The position numbers were made by a program, and so were the translations under genes. DNA of 47,488 bases from JBJXGV01 sp046160485 (GTDB lineage: Bacteria > Orphanbacterota > Orphanbacteria > JBJXGV01): positions 1 to 47,488 of the forward strand of contig JBJXGV010000023.1 of NCBI GenBank assembly GCA_046160485.1. Reading direction: 5' to 3'. Below, piece by piece: positions 1 to 10,264 of this stretch (within the stretch, counting starts at the first letter, position 1; the number at the start of each line of letters is the position of its first letter). The notes under the pieces were generated by a model. That model saw nothing but the letters and a program-made list of their open reading frames with translations, ran no database searches and was not told the DNA's origin.

Positions 1-1472
1 CATCTCTTGCACCCGCGGAGCGCCGCGGTTTGCGGCGCGTCGAACAAGAGCGTCAACGCGGGCCGTATCATTCTCCGGAACTTGAAGGTCGCGAACGGAC
101 TCGAATACGGGCACCTCTACGCGATTCACCCGAGCGCGCCGTCGATCGACGGCGTGAAGTGCTACCGCGACGCCGCCGCGCTCCCCGAGGGCGTCGATCT
201 CGCCATCGTCTCCGTGCCGGCGGCGGGGGCGCGCGCCGCGATCGGCGACTTGATCCGCGCGCGGCGCGCGCGCGCGATCATTCTCATACCGGGCGGCTTC
301 GCCGAAACCGGGCGCGCCGATCTCGCGCGCGAGATTCAAGACGACCTCGCGGTGTCGCGGGCGCGCGGCGCGGACGGGATCGAAGCCGGCGGCCCGGTCC
401 TCTTGGGCGGCAACTGTCTCGGCGTCGTCAGCAAGGGCGAGTACAACACGTTCTTCCTGCCGCACTACAAGCTGCCGTTTCACGATGCGCCGGGCGACAA
501 CCTCGTCGTCGTCAGCCAGTCGGGCGCCTACCTCGTCACGCTCTCGAGCAACTTGGACGGCATCATCTTTCCGCGCGCGTCGATCAGTTACGGCAACGAG
601 ATGGATCTCACCGCGTCGGACTTCCTCGAGTACTACCTCGATCACGAGGAGGACGCGCGCATCTTCGGCTTCTACATAGAGGGATTCCCGGAGGGCGAAG
701 GGCGACGGTTCCTGAGCCTGGTGCGGCGGGCGACATCGGGCGGGCGCGCGGTCGTCGTGTACAAGGCGGGCAAGACGGCGGCCGGCGCGCAAGCGGCCGC
801 GAGCCACACCGCGTCGATGACGGGCGACTACGAAGTCGCGCGGGCGCTTTTCGCGGGGGCAGGCGCGATCGTCACCGAGACGCTCAACATGTTCTCAGAC
901 TACACGAAGAGCCTCACGATGCTCGCGGGCCGCACGATCGGCGGGCGCCGCGTCGGCGTCATCACGAACGCGGGCTTCGAGGCGGCCGCGGTGAGCGACC
1001 ACCTTTACTCGCTCGAGTTGGCCAGCCTCACGCGCGAGACCGAGGAGCGCGTCGCCGCGGCGCTCCCTGAGATCGCGCACGCGCAGAACCCCGTCGATGC
1101 GACGCCGATGGCGGAGACGAACGCTTTCATCGCGGCGGTCGAAGCGGTCGCGGCCGACCCGAACGTCGACATGCTCATCGTCTCGGCGATTCCGGCCGCG
1201 GCGACGCTCGACGTGCTCGCGCCCGATCTCACCGGCGCGCATGAAGAGAATATCTTCGCGATGGGATCGCTCCCGGCGGAACTGATTCGCGTCAATCGCT
1301 CGATAACGAAGCCGATGGTCGTGACGATCGACTCGGGGCGCCTCTACGACCCGAGCGTAACGCTCTTGCAGCGCGCGGGCATTCCCGTGTTCCGCAAGAT
1401 CGACCGTGCAAGCCGCGCGCTTTCGGCGGTGGCGTCGTTCCACCTCGACACGCGCGGCCGTCGCGCCGCGCG

Positions 1473-1476
<4 letters not shown>
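1..1476 (+). CDS. Acyl-CoA synthetase (NDP-forming) family, CoA-binding/ligase half, 5' partial
   Basis: The reading frame is open from the first base, so the true start lies outside the window; a TTG at 7 is only the first possible start inside it. The N-terminus (HPRSAAVCGASNKSVNAG) is the usual CoA-binding Rossmann start of ADP-forming acetyl-CoA synthetase alpha subunits. A succinyl-CoA-ligase-like domain follows at about residues 155-310 with VVSQSGAYLV and the SHTASMTGD segment, which corresponds to the phospho-histidine loop of the family. Members interconvert acyl-CoA plus ADP and phosphate with the free acid plus ATP. No ATP-grasp (beta) domain is present in the visible part, so it is either N-terminal to the window edge or on another gene. 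The stop codon overlaps the stop of the converging pyrophosphatase gene by 4 bp. Confidence 0.85.
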
Positions 1477-3980
<2,504 letters not shown>

Positions 3981-4350
3981 GGGTGAGTCTCCTTGGCTTT
4001 TAGGATTCGGCTCGAAGTCACGCAGAGTCCGGCGGGGGCAGCAAAAGATGAATCCCGCACAGAAGATAAGGCGGCTAGGGTATCGAACGGGCCGCGGGAG
4101 TGTCAAGCGCGTTCTGGGAAGGCGATGGGGTCGGCACTGACCCGGAATCACGGGACGACATCTCGAGACGGAGGGGAAAGCGAGTCGTTGGGGTCTCGAT
4201 CGAGAACGAGATCGTCCCGGTTCTCGAGAGCGCCCCGACGCTCGCGTCGCTTCGCGGCCGACGCTGAGCGAGAGAGAGCGTGAAGCCCCCCCGCGACGAA
4301 CCTCGAGGGGGTTTCACAGTGGATGCTGAGACTCTGCCGGGCCGATACGC
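3981..4350. other. 370-bp intergenic region between hppA and an exported-protein gene
   Basis: No convincing gene is present. It should carry the hppA promoter, which reads leftwards, and the 3' region of the exported-protein gene ending at 4351. Apart from the hairpin at 4280-4317, there are dyad-rich runs around 4195-4235 (TCTCGATCGAGAACGAGA and GGTTCTCGAGA). No sigma-70 hexamer pair could be assigned with confidence. Confidence 0.5.
4280..4317 (-). terminator. Inverted repeat, possible terminator hairpin
   Basis: GTGAAGCCCCC (4280-4290) pairs with GGGGGTTTCAC (4307-4317) around a 16-base loop. There is one G-T wobble on the plus strand, or one A-C mismatch on the minus strand. It lies 34 bp past the stop of the minus-strand exported-protein gene, where a terminator would be expected. 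No T-tract follows on either strand, so a factor-independent terminator is only a possibility; it could be an mRNA-stabilising hairpin. Confidence 0.4.
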
Positions 4351-5262
4351 TTAATTCGCCTCAGACCTTTGCAGGAGGCTCTTGACGCGACCCCATGTGA
4401 CCGGAGCGGTCGCGTTCGGCGCCGTCACGACGATCGTCTGCGTGCAGGCCACGGTGGCGCAGCTGTCGACGGCCGTGAACTCGACGATGTGCGTACCGGC
4501 ATCGGCGGCGCCCGGCGTCCAAGTGAATACGCTCGAGACGGGATTGCCGCTGCTTGGAAGCGGAGGAACCATGAGCGCGCCACTCGGAAGACCCGAGACG
4601 TCCAGGGTAATGGCATCGGCGCTATTCGGATCCGCGGCTTCGACGGAGAAGCTGAGAGTCTGCCCAGCCTCCACGGACCACGCAGTTCCACACGCCGCGT
4701 CGACTGTGAACAGCGGCGTCTCGTTGACCGGCGGGCAGCACGCAACGTTCGTCAGCGAAAAGCTGAGGTCGTTATAGACAAGCCTCGTGGCCCGCCCTTG
4801 ATCCTCGAAGCTCACGAGCGCCTCCCCAGGCTGCCAGCCGCACTCGACCCGCGCTTGGCAAAAACCCGCGGGGTTGCGCTCCACGGGCCCGGTGAAGTGA
4901 TGCCCATCCACGGGTACGATGTGCATGCGGAACACGAGCTCGACTCCAAGCGAGTACGGCCCTAGCGCCATCGTCTCGCCAACCGGTGTGGATTGGTTGG
5001 AGAAAACAAACAGATCGTTGTCGCGGTCGCCGTCCATCGCCGGATTCCCGGCCGCGTCCAGCTCGAGGTAGAGATTGTCGAGCGATATCGATCCGTCCAT
5101 GCCCTGAAACGTCGCCACGACGGGTTCGGTGCTGTTGACGTGTACTTTGATGCACTCCGTGCCGGGAGCGGCGATCGGTACCGCGACCGAGAGCTGCGCC
5201 GTGGTGGCGATGACCAGAGAAGCCAGGGCCGCGATGCTCACAATGCTGTAGCCGTTCTTCAT
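4351..5262 (-). CDS. Exported protein with putative Ig/cadherin-like domain and WGxxK C-terminus
   Basis: The 303-residue product starts at an ATG preceded by AAGGAGG, a strong ribosome-binding site, and has a clear signal peptide ending near AQLSVAVPIA. The middle is a beta-rich domain of unknown type that includes an acidic DGDRDNDLF segment. Residues about 195-285 resemble bacterial putative-Ig (He_PIG/cadherin-like) modules, with DAITLDVSGLPSG and FTWTPGAADAGTHIV. Several Cys residues (ECI, FCQARVECG, ACC, DSCATVAC) suggest disulfides outside the cytoplasm. The protein ends with TWGRVKSLLQ plus five residues. A similar tail, SWGKLKGSFR, ends the exported protein at 42118-42537. The function is unknown and a cell-surface location is inferred. 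Confidence 0.8.
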   Translation of the reverse strand: MKNGYSIVSIAALASLVIATTAQLSVAVPIAAPGTECIKVHVNSTEPVVATFQGMDGSISLDNLYLELDAAGNPAMDGDRDNDLFVFSNQSTPVGETMALGPYSLGVELVFRMHIVPVDGHHFTGPVERNPAGFCQARVECGWQPGEALVSFEDQGRATRLVYNDLSFSLTNVACCPPVNETPLFTVDAACGTAWSVEAGQTLSFSVEAADPNSADAITLDVSGLPSGALMVPPLPSSGNPVSSVFTWTPGAADAGTHIVEFTAVDSCATVACTQTIVVTAPNATAPVTWGRVKSLLQRSEAN

Positions 5263-5491
5263 ACGAGTTCCTCCTTACAGTTGGCGACAATTCCGATGCT
5301 CGGGCTGCGCGGGAATCCTGCACCGGCCGAGGCGCGATGTGTCCGCACCGGTGCGCATCGGTTCCATGCGCAAAACCGGGGAGCTTCTCGCAAGTTTTCT
5401 TCCGAGCCGCGTGCGCGCCGAGAACTGGGCGTCTCTCCGGCGATCATCACGACCGCGTTCGCCGCCGTGCCCGAGATCGTCGTCGGTGCGA

Positions 5492-8400
5492 TCATCGGAG
5501 GAGCGTGATGCGCCACGTGGCGTTCTCGTCCCCGGCGCTCAAGCGCGCGAAGTAGACGCCCGGCGCGATCGCGCGACCCGCGTGATCGCGCGCGTCCCAC
5601 TCAGCCGCATGCCATCCCGCGGCGAGCGGCGCGTCCACGAGCTCCGCGAGCCAGCGGCCCGACACGTCGTAGATCGCGAGGCGCGCCATGGCGTTCACCG
5701 GAAGCCCGAAGCGGAGCGTGATGGCACCGCGAGTCGGATTGGCCGATCGGGCCGCCAGGGAGAGCCGGGCGGGCGGCGTTGCCCCCGCGTCGCCGGCGTC
5801 GGGAAGTCCATCCCCGTCGCGGTCTCCCGGCTCGCCCACGTCGGTCCCACTGAGCACGCAGTTATAGGTACCGATCTCACCTGTAACGAAGCCCGAGCCT
5901 CCGTCGATTTCGGCGAGCGTAACGACGGTCGAGCAGGTGGCGTCCGCATACATTGCTGGACCGCCGATTGCGCCGCGCTCGACGTAGATGCGTCCGCCGG
6001 CGCCACCGCCGCCGCCGCCGTTACCGTTGCCGCCCCTTACCGACAGCGCCGTCGATCCCGCGAGGCCACCCGTCCGCACGAAGATGCTCCCGCCCGCGCC
6101 GCCGCCGCCGCCCGTGCCGGCGTTCGCCCCGCGCGCGTTGAGCGGCCCGTTGAGCGTTACGTTCGCCGCTTCGATGCGGATCGCGCCTCCCCCCCGCCCC
6201 CCGTTCACGCCGTTCACGTTCCCGCCGCCGCTGCCGAGATCGACAGGCATGATCGGGTTTCCGTAGGGCGCCCCGCCGGGAAGTCCCGTGCTCGAAGCAC
6301 CGCCAGCGCCTCCGTGGCCAGCGCCTCCACCCCTCTGGCCAGTTGGACCGCTCTGTCCTGCGCCCGGCCCGACACCGCCCGCGAAGCCCGCGCCGTTCGC
6401 CTCGATCGACGAACCCGTGTCGAGAGTGAAGTCCCGTTCTGGCCAGACGTAGACCTCGAGCGGGATCGCGCCCGCGGGGCTCAGCTTCGCAAGACCGGTG
6501 ACGAGGACGTCCGCCGAGAGCGCGATGGGGCCTGTCAACTCGGTCGCGGCGCCGGCGTTTCCGCAGTTGTCGATGACGAGTTGGTCGGGTTCACCTGGCG
6601 CGACTCTGTAGATCGTTCCCGCACCGCCGCGCTCGGCGGACGCTCCGGACGCGCCGCCGCACGTCGTGAGCAAGCCGTTGTAATCGAAATCCCACTCGTA
6701 GCTAATAACGAGCGCGAGACGCCCGCCGCCACCGCCCCCGCCGGCCGCGCCCCCGCTGACGCCGCCAGCCCCGCCGTTCGCGGAGATCGTCCCGGCTCCC
6801 GCGAGCGTGCCGGCTTCAAGCCACACGCTCCCGCCCGATCCCCCGCCGCCTTGGGCGCCGCCGCCAGTCCGTCCATCGTCGCCGTTCGCGCTGAGCACTC
6901 CATCGACCGTGCACGTGCCGCCCACGACCAAATGAATCGCGCCGCCGCCCGCGCCGCCGCGCAGCGTGGAGCCGCCTCCGCTGCCGAAGGCCCCTTCGCT
7001 CCACGGCGCCGTGACCGATCCGTAGGTAAGGCCTCCGGGCGATCCCGCGCCGCCGGTTCCTCCGCGCCCCGCGTACCCGCCGCCGCCGCCTTGGTTCGCG
7101 CCAGGAACGCCCGCCCCGGGACCCTGCCCTGGCGCGAACCCGCGTCCGTTCACGGACACGCTGCTGCCACTCTCAATCGTGAGGTCGCCCGCGATGACGA
7201 GGTCGAGGGTTTGGCCCTGGGGAGCACTTAGGACCGCGTTGCCGGACACGAAGACATCCGCGTCGAGCGAGCATGGGCCAGCGCACGTCACGTCGGTGCG
7301 CGCCGCGGGACCGACGAGGCCGCAGTTGTCGATGAACGACGCCTTGATCCAACCGGCGCGCGCGCGAGGTTCGGCGTGCGCAGTCCCGTATCCAAGCGCC
7401 GAGACGAGCTCTGTCAGCGAATTGAGTTCTAGAATAGTCCCCGCGCCGCCGTGCTCGCCGCCGTTCGCGGACGCGCCGCCGCACGCGGTGCGGGTGCCCG
7501 TGAACGTCCAGCCTCCGCCCTCGATCGTCATGCGCCCGCCGCCGCCGCCGCCGCCAGCGTTCCCTGCGTCCGCGCCGCCCGCGCCGCCGTTCGCCGAGAT
7601 CGTTCCCGACCCCGTGACCGTTCCCGCGACGACCTGGATGCTGCCACCCGATCCGCCGCCGCCGCTGTTGCCGCCGCCGACCGTTCCCGCGTCGCCGTTA
7701 GCGCACAGCACACCGTCAATCGTGAATGTACCGTCAACCGAGAGGCGAATCGCCCCACCCCCCGCACCGCCACGCGGCGAACCGCCGCCGCTCCCGAGGT
7801 CGGCCGGCGCGGTGATCGAGCCGTATGTGGCGCCGCCCGGCGAGGCCGTGCTGCTCGCGCCGCCCGCGCCCGCGTGGCCGCCGCCTCCGCCGCGCACCGC
7901 GCCCCCCACGCCCGCGCCCGGCCCCTGCCCGAACGGATAGCCGCGCCCCTTCACCGTGAGCGAGCACCCCGCCGCGATCGTGAGATCACCCGGCGTTCCG
8001 TCGATGAAGAGGCTCATCCCCTGCGTCTGCGCGGCCGTGTGCGTGACGCGCGCGCCGTTCTGGATCGACAGGCTCGCGAACCGGTGCTCGCAGTCGATCG
8101 TGAGCACGGTCGACGGCCCCGTGACCACGACGTTCAGCCCATCGTACGTCGTATCGGCGCAGCCGATCGTCGCGCTCGCGCTGAACGTGATCGAAGGGAT
8201 CAGAAGCACGGCATGCTGCGTGGCTACGCCGGAGCCCGACTTCGATGCGCCGGGGCTCTTTCCATCAGCCATCGCGTTAGCGATGACACACCTTTCCGTC
8301 CAAGGAGCGGTTATCGCGAGCGACTGTGAGGGCCGCGCGACGAACGCCCCGAGCGGCCGCTGGCCGACGACCAGCGCGTTCAGGTCGTATGCCGTCGTCG

Positions 8401-9454
8401 TCGCGCCGTTCACTTCCCAGAGCGTCGCGAGCCCGTCGATCTCCGGCGCAGACGTGTACGAGCTTCCAAAACCTACGAGTGGTATGAGGAAGAGGCCCGC
8501 TGCTTCGCTCTGAGCGGAGCCCTGCAGCGTGCCGAGGCTCGTCACCTCCCACACGCCGGGCAGCGTCTCCTCCCACTGCACCGCGGTCCGCAGGCCGGCA
8601 CCGTCGGCGGACCACCCAGCCACTCGTGGCGGAAGGAGGATGTCGGGTGCGGAGCAGGTCGATGTGACAGCGCCTGTCACGCCTCCCGCGAGGAGCGGCG
8701 CCTCGGTTCGGGTCCAGGGGCCAGCGCCGACCCTCTCCCAGACTTGCGGGCGCATCTGCCCGGCCACGTTGTCCGCGAAACCAACGACGACGAACGTGGA
8801 CTCGTCCATGGCCATCCCGTCGAGCGCATCGCCCGCCGAGGCAATCGTCGGATGCGGCAGCTCCTCGATCGTCCACGCCCCGTTGCCGTCCTTCTGCCAT
8901 GTCGCAGCCTTCCGAACGAGCGCCGCATCGAGCGAAGATCCGACGATGACGTAAGGTCCGGCAGCCGCTCCCGAGGCGCTGGAAACGAATCCACGCGCGT
9001 TGCCCTCGCCGCCCGCGAGCGTGGGCAGATTGAACTGCGCCGAGGGGCCCGCGCCAGGAACGCGCCAGCCGACCGGCTTCACGAGCCCTGGCGTCACGAA
9101 CTCGTGGCCGCACAGGTAGACCGCAGTGCAGTCGGTCGAGGGATCGACGAAGATCCCCTCGGCCCGGCTCACCAACGGGTCGAGCACGCTGATCACCGGA
9201 GCCGTATCCAGGTCGGGAGCGCGCCAGGCGACTGCGTTCTCGTCGCCCGCCGAGTTCTTCGACCAGCCGCCCACCCAGACGCCCTTGACGGAATCACTCG
9301 CCCCGCAGAGAGCGGCGCTCTCCAGGCCGGGAAGCTCCGGCAGCGCCTTCATCCGAAATGCGGGAGGAGCGGCGATGCTGGGCACCGGCAAGACCGCAAT
9401 CGTTGCGAGAATCAGGCAGGACACAAGTGATCGAAACACAATGGATGCGCGCAT
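5492..9454 (-). CDS. Large exported glycine-rich repeat protein with FlgD/Ig-like C-terminal sorting domain
   Basis: This 1320-residue surface or secreted protein starts at the ATG at 9454 with GGAGA upstream; the signal peptide ends around PVPSIAAPP. Residues about 30-410 resemble proteins built of HAF-type extracellular repeats (LPTLAGGEGNARGF and similar). Three homologous modules follow at about 430-690, 700-960 and 965-1180. Each begins with a beta-strand segment and continues into a glycine-rich block (GQGPGAG, GGGGG, GSGGG, ISANGGAGG, RGGAGGGAI). A DGDGLPDAGD linker precedes the final 100 residues, an FlgD/Ig-like fold (LAIYDVSGRWLAELVD, GVYFARL, ending ITLLR). Such tails direct proteins to the outer surface in FCB-group bacteria. 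The gene diverges from the sigma/kinase pair at 9683, a possible regulatory relationship. Confidence 0.85.
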   Translation of the reverse strand: MRASIVFRSLVSCLILATIAVLPVPSIAAPPAFRMKALPELPGLESAALCGASDSVKGVWVGGWSKNSAGDENAVAWRAPDLDTAPVISVLDPLVSRAEGIFVDPSTDCTAVYLCGHEFVTPGLVKPVGWRVPGAGPSAQFNLPTLAGGEGNARGFVSSASGAAAGPYVIVGSSLDAALVRKAATWQKDGNGAWTIEELPHPTIASAGDALDGMAMDESTFVVVGFADNVAGQMRPQVWERVGAGPWTRTEAPLLAGGVTGAVTSTCSAPDILLPPRVAGWSADGAGLRTAVQWEETLPGVWEVTSLGTLQGSAQSEAAGLFLIPLVGFGSSYTSAPEIDGLATLWEVNGATTTAYDLNALVVGQRPLGAFVARPSQSLAITAPWTERCVIANAMADGKSPGASKSGSGVATQHAVLLIPSITFSASATIGCADTTYDGLNVVVTGPSTVLTIDCEHRFASLSIQNGARVTHTAAQTQGMSLFIDGTPGDLTIAAGCSLTVKGRGYPFGQGPGAGVGGAVRGGGGGHAGAGGASSTASPGGATYGSITAPADLGSGGGSPRGGAGGGAIRLSVDGTFTIDGVLCANGDAGTVGGGNSGGGGSGGSIQVVAGTVTGSGTISANGGAGGADAGNAGGGGGGGRMTIEGGGWTFTGTRTACGGASANGGEHGGAGTILELNSLTELVSALGYGTAHAEPRARAGWIKASFIDNCGLVGPAARTDVTCAGPCSLDADVFVSGNAVLSAPQGQTLDLVIAGDLTIESGSSVSVNGRGFAPGQGPGAGVPGANQGGGGGYAGRGGTGGAGSPGGLTYGSVTAPWSEGAFGSGGGSTLRGGAGGGAIHLVVGGTCTVDGVLSANGDDGRTGGGAQGGGGSGGSVWLEAGTLAGAGTISANGGAGGVSGGAAGGGGGGGRLALVISYEWDFDYNGLLTTCGGASGASAERGGAGTIYRVAPGEPDQLVIDNCGNAGAATELTGPIALSADVLVTGLAKLSPAGAIPLEVYVWPERDFTLDTGSSIEANGAGFAGGVGPGAGQSGPTGQRGGGAGHGGAGGASSTGLPGGAPYGNPIMPVDLGSGGGNVNGVNGGRGGGAIRIEAANVTLNGPLNARGANAGTGGGGGAGGSIFVRTGGLAGSTALSVRGGNGNGGGGGGAGGRIYVERGAIGGPAMYADATCSTVVTLAEIDGGSGFVTGEIGTYNCVLSGTDVGEPGDRDGDGLPDAGDAGATPPARLSLAARSANPTRGAITLRFGLPVNAMARLAIYDVSGRWLAELVDAPLAAGWHAAEWDARDHAGRAIAPGVYFARLSAGDENATWRITLLR

Positions 9455-9682
9455 GGAGTCTCCAGGGTGGTAAATCGCCGTCCAGCTCGGGACGCATCTG
9501 GCCTGCAGCGGCAGCCGAGCGTATCCCACGGATTGGCATGCGCGAGGCACTGGGCGTTTACGCAACAGAATCGCGCTAGTGACGCCCAGCGGGCCCGGCG
9601 TTCGCGAGGCGCGCCAGGACGGCTCGGGACTTGGGGCGCGCGCAGCAACGTCGCTACGCAGATCTGCTATCTTGCCTCTCGT

Positions 9683-10264
9683 ATGCAGCCACCCCGTCCT
9701 GACACCGTCGCGCAAACTCTGCATGCCCTCGCTGCGGAGTCCGCCGACCGCGCGGCGCTAGAAGAGCGACTCTACTCGCGCGTCTACTCCGAGATGCGTT
9801 CGATGGCGCGGGGCCTGCTTCGCGGAGAGCGCGCCGACACGCTTCAGCCGACGGAGCTTGTGCACGAGGCATACGTGCGGCTCGTGAGCGGCGAGCGCAT
9901 CCCGTGGGAGGGGCGCGCGCATTTCTTCGGGGCGGCCGCGCGGGCGATGCGGCAGGTGCTGGTCGATCGCGCCCGCCGCCGGAAGGCCCGCAAACGGGGT
10001 GGCGATCGAACGCGCGTCACGCTGCACCCCGACCTCGCGGCCGCCGCGCCGCCCAGTGTGGATCTTCTCGCGCTCGACGCCTGTCTCGAGAAGATGCGAG
10101 CCCTCGACGAGCGAATGGCGCGCGTTGTGGAGCTTCGAATCTTCGCCGGGATGACGGTGCGCGAGGTCGCGTGCGTGCTCAGCGTTTCCGAACGCACGGT
10201 CGACGGCGACTGGGCGGTCGCGAAGAAATGGCTTCGTCGAGAACTCGCTGGTGCGGAGAAGTGA
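9683..10264 (+). CDS. ECF-type RNA polymerase sigma factor of the SigK-like/TIGR02999 style
   Basis: This 193-residue protein has sigma-70 region 2 at about residues 25-100 (LYSRVYSEMRSMARGLL, LQPTELVHEAYVRL) and region 4 at about 130-188, where GMTVREVACVLSVSERTVDGD forms the helix-turn-helix that reads the -35 element. The TELVHEAYVRL and HFFGAAARAMRQVLVD patterns are typical of the ECF family found beside Ser/Thr kinases. The ATG at 9683 begins the conserved part; an in-frame extension upstream to 9467 looks non-coding. Its stop overlaps the kinase start by 4 bp (GTGA), so the two are almost certainly translationally coupled. No anti-sigma factor is seen; control by the kinase is inferred. 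Confidence 0.9.
   Translation: MQPPRPDTVAQTLHALAAESADRAALEERLYSRVYSEMRSMARGLLRGERADTLQPTELVHEAYVRLVSGERIPWEGRAHFFGAAARAMRQVLVDRARRRKARKRGGDRTRVTLHPDLAAAAPPSVDLLALDACLEKMRALDERMARVVELRIFAGMTVREVACVLSVSERTVDGDWAVAKKWLRRELAGAEK

Noticed and set aside
5339..7231. 630-codon plus-strand frame opposite the glycine-rich protein
   Set aside because: It results from reading glycine GGC/GGG codons in reverse, giving Ala/Arg/Pro runs; no start signal.
5990..7960. GCC/CGC repeat tracts considered as a CRISPR or tandem DNA repeat
   Set aside because: They are glycine codons of one reading frame, irregular in length, without spacers.
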